Positions 5,454-8,153 of a stretch of 8,153 nucleotides of DNA are shown here, piece after piece. Below the pieces are notes generated by a model. The model ran no database searches and was not told where the DNA came from. It saw only the letters and a list, made by a program, of their open reading frames with translations. The number at the start of each line of letters is the position of its first letter. Positions within the stretch are counted from its first letter, which is position 1. Source of the DNA: Minisyncoccota bacterium (GTDB taxonomy: Bacteria > Patescibacteriota > Minisyncoccia > UBA6257 > 2-01-FULL-56-20); contig JARLIC010000018.1 of NCBI GenBank assembly GCA_031291905.1, positions 1 through 8,153 on the forward strand. Direction: 5' to 3'. A program made the translations under genes and the position numbers.

Positions 5454-7358
5454 TTATTGCGTCTTCATCCTGTTCTCATAATACCAATTAAACACGTCCT
5501 TTGCGATAGGCACCGCGTTCAAGCTGCCTTCTTTTGAGTTCTCGATGAGGATGAGGATCGCGATCTGCGGATCGTTGCACGGCATATAACCGACGAAGAG
5601 CGCGTTCTCCTGTTGATTGTTCATTACCTGGGCGCTCCCCGTCTTCGCGCAGGTCGGCGCCGGCAGGCCGTTCAGCGTATATGCCGTACCGAGGGGCGAC
5701 GTAACCGTCTGGCGCATCCCCTTCTGCACCTCCTGGATCTGCGGCAGAAGATAGGAAAGGTCCTCGTTCACGTACGGAGTGGAGCTCGCGTTCACGAATG
5801 GACGGTAGATCTTCCCGCCGTTCGCGATGGCGTCGATATAGCTCAGCAGCTGAAGCGGCGTGACGGTGAGGTCGCCCTGGCCGATCGCCACATTGTAACT
5901 GTCGCCCAAGAGCCACTGCGTCCCGTTATGCCGCAGCTTCCACTGCGGCGTCGGCAGGAATCCGGACGCCTCGCCCGGCAGGTCGATCCCCGTCTTCTTG
6001 CCGAGGCCGAACGTGGTCCACCAATTGAAAAGCTTGCTTATGCCCAGGCCGCCGATGCCGTAATCGCGGGCATCGTTGATGGGCGGCGTGGTCATTGCGG
6101 GCGAACCGCCGACCGTGACGTAGAAATACACATCCGACGATTGTGCGATCGCGGCGGAGAGGTCGATCGCTCCCTGGCTTCGCCAGTCCATATATTTCGT
6201 CGGCTTCGAAGGATCGTATTGGTTCGGCACGAGAAGATATCCGGGAGAGTACAATGTCCGGTCGGCAGTGACCACGCCCTCCTTCAATATGGCGACCCCG
6301 TCGAGCGGCTTGATCGTGGAACCAGGGTTGTAATTGCCCGACACCGCGCGGTCGAACATCGGCTCCACGGAGGAGGTAAGAAGGTCCTTTATCTGTGCGG
6401 TGCTGCTCGGCGACGGATCGGAGAAAAGATTGTTGTCGTATCCGGGCAGATTGACGAGCGCCAGGACCGCGCCGGTCCTCGGGTCCAATGCGATACCGAC
6501 GCCCACCTGCCTGCCGAGCGCGGCAAGGCCCTGCTTCGTGCGGTTATAAAGATAGGTCTGCAGGCCGCCGTCGATCGTGAGATTGACCGATGATCCGATG
6601 GTCGGCGCCGATTGCTGTTTTTGCCCGAGCATCTGCCCCTCCGCATTCGTGAACCTGATATTCACGCCCGGTATGCCCCTCAGCGCCGTATCGTACTGCT
6701 TCTCGATGCCGGTCTTGCCTATGAAATCGTCCGCGGTAAGTTCCGGATCCGCGGTAAGGTTGCCCTGCGAGACCCGCCCCGTATAACCGATCACCGAAGC
6801 GAACACCTGGCCGTCCGGATAATAACGGCTGAAGTCGCTCCCGATCTTTATCGTCGGCAGCGAGAGCGCCTGAAGGTTCACGAGCTGCGTCTGATCGAGG
6901 TCCTCGCTCAACACCACGGGCGTGGCAAAATCCTCCTGCGAGCTCGACTCGAGCATGGTCCACAGCGTGGACGACGGCACACCGAGGATCGACTGCGCCG
7001 CGTCGAGCGTGGAGCTTTGGAGCGACCCGTCCGCGAGGAATGCGCGGGCGTTGAGCTCCGCGGTGAAGACCGCTTTGTTCTCGACGAGTGCGTTCCCCTC
7101 CTTGTCGTAGATGATCCCGCGCGGCGCGGGCGAGGCCTGCGATTGGGAGGCGTTGTCCGCGGCGCGGGCCGCGAAATATGCGCCGTTGAAAAGATCGAGA
7201 TACGCGATGCGGAAGAACACCACCGCAACGACGGCCAGAACGACCGCGCCGAGCGCCCAGAAGGGCCGGCTGCCGAGCGGCACCTCCACCATATTGAGGT
7301 CGCGGCTCCAATCGTCGTTCAGCGAATCCTCGAATGGAATTTCGGGTTCTTTGCGCAT
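5454..7358 (-). CDS. mrdA: Penicillin-binding protein 2, elongation transpeptidase
   Basis: The 634-residue protein is a class B PBP. A short cytoplasmic tail precedes one membrane helix (32-52). The dimerisation domain starts at PRGIIYDKEGNALVENK (79-95). The C-terminal transpeptidase domain has all catalytic motifs: STIK with Ser347 nucleophile and Lys350, SSD at 407-409, and KTG at 572-574. GQG at 493-495 and TPLQLL at 500-505 are further family features. It cross-links peptidoglycan during side-wall elongation, on the outer face of the membrane, with RodA and the MreBCD complex. The length is normal for PBP2. The ATG at 7358 lies four bases after the mreD stop, and GGAG at 7372-7369 is ten bases upstream, so the two genes are surely co-transcribed. 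Gene order mreC-mreD-mrdA is the common bacterial one and supports PBP2 over the divisome PBP3. rodA is not in the window. Confidence 0.95.
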   Translation of the reverse strand: MRKEPEIPFEDSLNDDWSRDLNMVEVPLGSRPFWALGAVVLAVVAVVFFRIAYLDLFNGAYFAARAADNASQSQASPAPRGIIYDKEGNALVENKAVFTAELNARAFLADGSLQSSTLDAAQSILGVPSSTLWTMLESSSQEDFATPVVLSEDLDQTQLVNLQALSLPTIKIGSDFSRYYPDGQVFASVIGYTGRVSQGNLTADPELTADDFIGKTGIEKQYDTALRGIPGVNIRFTNAEGQMLGQKQQSAPTIGSSVNLTIDGGLQTYLYNRTKQGLAALGRQVGVGIALDPRTGAVLALVNLPGYDNNLFSDPSPSSTAQIKDLLTSSVEPMFDRAVSGNYNPGSTIKPLDGVAILKEGVVTADRTLYSPGYLLVPNQYDPSKPTKYMDWRSQGAIDLSAAIAQSSDVYFYVTVGGSPAMTTPPINDARDYGIGGLGISKLFNWWTTFGLGKKTGIDLPGEASGFLPTPQWKLRHNGTQWLLGDSYNVAIGQGDLTVTPLQLLSYIDAIANGGKIYRPFVNASSTPYVNEDLSYLLPQIQEVQKGMRQTVTSPLGTAYTLNGLPAPTCAKTGSAQVMNNQQENALFVGYMPCNDPQIAILILIENSKEGSLNAVPIAKDVFNWYYENRMKTQ

Positions 7359-7362
7359 CGGT

Positions 7363-7797
7363 TTATCGCTCCGCCCTCTTCAGGGCCGCAAGCACGAGCT
7401 CGCCGAAGATAAGGCTGCCCACAAGATCCAATACGAACACGGAAAGGTTTGTGGCGAACGTGTGCGGCGCAACGGCGAGATACAGCACGAGGAATCCGCC
7501 CGCGATCATCACCGGTATTCCCGCCCATGCCGACCATGCGAAAAATTTGCGGAATGCGAACGCCGCAAGCGGGATGAGCACGAACAATGCCATCTCAATG
7601 CTGAGCGCCGGCTGCCAGTTGACCACGAATACCGCGAAGAGTACAAACACCGCCATTTCGAATATGCCGAAAAAGAACGCGAAGGCGACGAGCGCGGCAA
7701 GGATAAGGTTGACGAAAATGCCCGCCGAACCGAGCCAGAACTGGAGCGCGCAGGCGAGGAAGAGTATCAGGATGGCGATGACGAGGGGAAATTTCAT
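7363..7797 (-). CDS. mreD: MreD-like rod-shape membrane protein
   Basis: This 144-residue protein is almost wholly hydrophobic, with about five or six membrane helices (roughly 4-20, 25-45, 46-60, 66-82, 92-110 and 115-138). It ends in a short basic tail (LKRAER). Sequence motifs of MreD are weak in general; the call rests on size, topology and position between mreC and mrdA. MreD is the integral membrane member of the MreBCD complex that organises cell-wall elongation. The ATG at 7797 has a good Shine-Dalgarno: AGGAA at 7808-7804 overlaps the mreC stop codon, six bases before the start. The four-base gap to mrdA indicates translation coupling. Confidence 0.8.
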   Translation of the reverse strand: MKFPLVIAILILFLACALQFWLGSAGIFVNLILAALVAFAFFFGIFEMAVFVLFAVFVVNWQPALSIEMALFVLIPLAAFAFRKFFAWSAWAGIPVMIAGGFLVLYLAVAPHTFATNLSVFVLDLVGSLIFGELVLAALKRAER

Positions 7798-7806
7798 GGT
7801 AGGTTC

Positions 7807-8153
7807 CTATTTTGCGATCATGACCGTCTCGATATTGTTAACGTCGTAAGGAAACGCGAGGGCCGCCTGCTCGAAGAGATTGTCGGCCGAGGTGCTCGTG
7901 GATTGCACTTCGCCGATCGGCAACGCATAAGGTATGCCCGGGGCCGCGGTATACACGATATCGTTTGCTCCCACCGGTTTGTCCTTCGCGATCGACGCGA
8001 CGAACGGATACGAGCCGCCGGTGAGGAGACCGTCGTAGCCGTTCCGCCCCACGCGCACCGGCATTTTGAAACTGTTATCGAACACCGTCTGCACGACCGA
8101 CCAACCGCTCCACACCGTCGCCACGCGACCGACCAGGAGCCCTTGGAACACCA
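7807..8153 (-). CDS. mreC: Rod-shape protein MreC, C-terminal part (5' end outside window)
   Basis: About 115 C-terminal residues are present; the frame enters from the right edge, and the GTG at 8151 is an internal Val, not a start. Visible MreC features are VGRVATVWSGWSVVQTVFD, the strand MPVRVGRNGYDGLLTGG with its conserved GLL.G pattern, NDIVYTA (a D.VyT motif), and ALPIGEVQ followed by a C-terminal strand (IETVMIAK). This is the periplasmic beta-rich domain that links MreB/MreD inside to PBP2 outside the membrane. The N-terminal membrane helix and coiled coil lie outside. The stop codon overlaps the mreD ribosome site. Identification is strong given the mreD and mrdA neighbours. Confidence 0.88.
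   Translation of the reverse strand, partial: VFQGLLVGRVATVWSGWSVVQTVFDNSFKMPVRVGRNGYDGLLTGGSYPFVASIAKDKPVGANDIVYTAAPGIPYALPIGEVQSTSTSADNLFEQAALAFPYDVNNIETVMIAK

Noticed and set aside
5478..5486. TGG-TATTAT extended -10-like site on the minus strand, about 70 bases before galT
   Set aside because: It encodes conserved-looking PBP2 residues (NWYYE), has no -35, and does not match the TGC form of the other promoters; probably chance.
5613..6593. A 326-codon plus-strand open frame opposite mrdA
   Set aside because: It is antisense to the PBP2 transpeptidase domain, Arg-rich and without motifs; the minus-strand frame carries all the catalytic motifs.
8149..8151. GTG as the start of the mreC fragment
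   Set aside because: The residues after it are the interior of the MreC periplasmic domain, and the upstream codon is cut by the window edge, so it is an internal Val.

Overview
The window looks like a chromosomal segment of a Candidate Phyla Radiation (Patescibacteria, Parcubacteria-like) bacterium with fairly high GC. I infer this from the gene set: a conjugation-type ATPase next to a small Pro/Ala-rich protein, a compact MreC-MreD-PBP2 block, a GalT-like protein with altered metal and active-site motifs, a GT39-type membrane glycosyltransferase, and a stand-alone rplU. The first genes of transcription units lack Shine-Dalgarno sequences, which fits the same group. Lineage is inferred from family recognition, not from a search.

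Layout. On the minus strand, positions 1-1558 hold the N-terminal 519 codons of a membrane-anchored VirD4/VirB4/HerA-like ATPase that runs off the left edge. Upstream of it (1593-2039, minus) is a 148-residue soluble protein with a Pro/Ala-rich linker. A short AT-rich spacer (about 2040-2118) with a degenerate 12-14 bp periodic motif separates this pair from the only plus-strand gene, a GT39-like glycosyltransferase (2128-3618) whose TATAAT box sits almost on the start codon. That gene converges on rplU (3691-4008, minus) across a strong bidirectional terminator at 3643-3677.

The right half is one minus-strand run read from right to left: mreC (partial, from 8153), mreD, mrdA (PBP2), a galT-like gene, a 116-residue three-helix membrane protein, then rplU from its own promoter. 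MreC, MreD and PBP2 form the elongation (rod-shape) peptidoglycan machinery. The GalT-like enzyme and the glycosyltransferase suggest additional sugar metabolism for the envelope, but that link is inference. The genes are tightly packed and no stretch over 300 bases lacks a gene.

I saw no RNA genes, CRISPR array, insertion sequence or obvious horizontally acquired cargo. The less understood parts are the ATPase/148-residue pair, the 116-residue membrane protein, the repeat-like spacer, and the start-site architecture with shared extended -10 boxes, one apparently leaderless.
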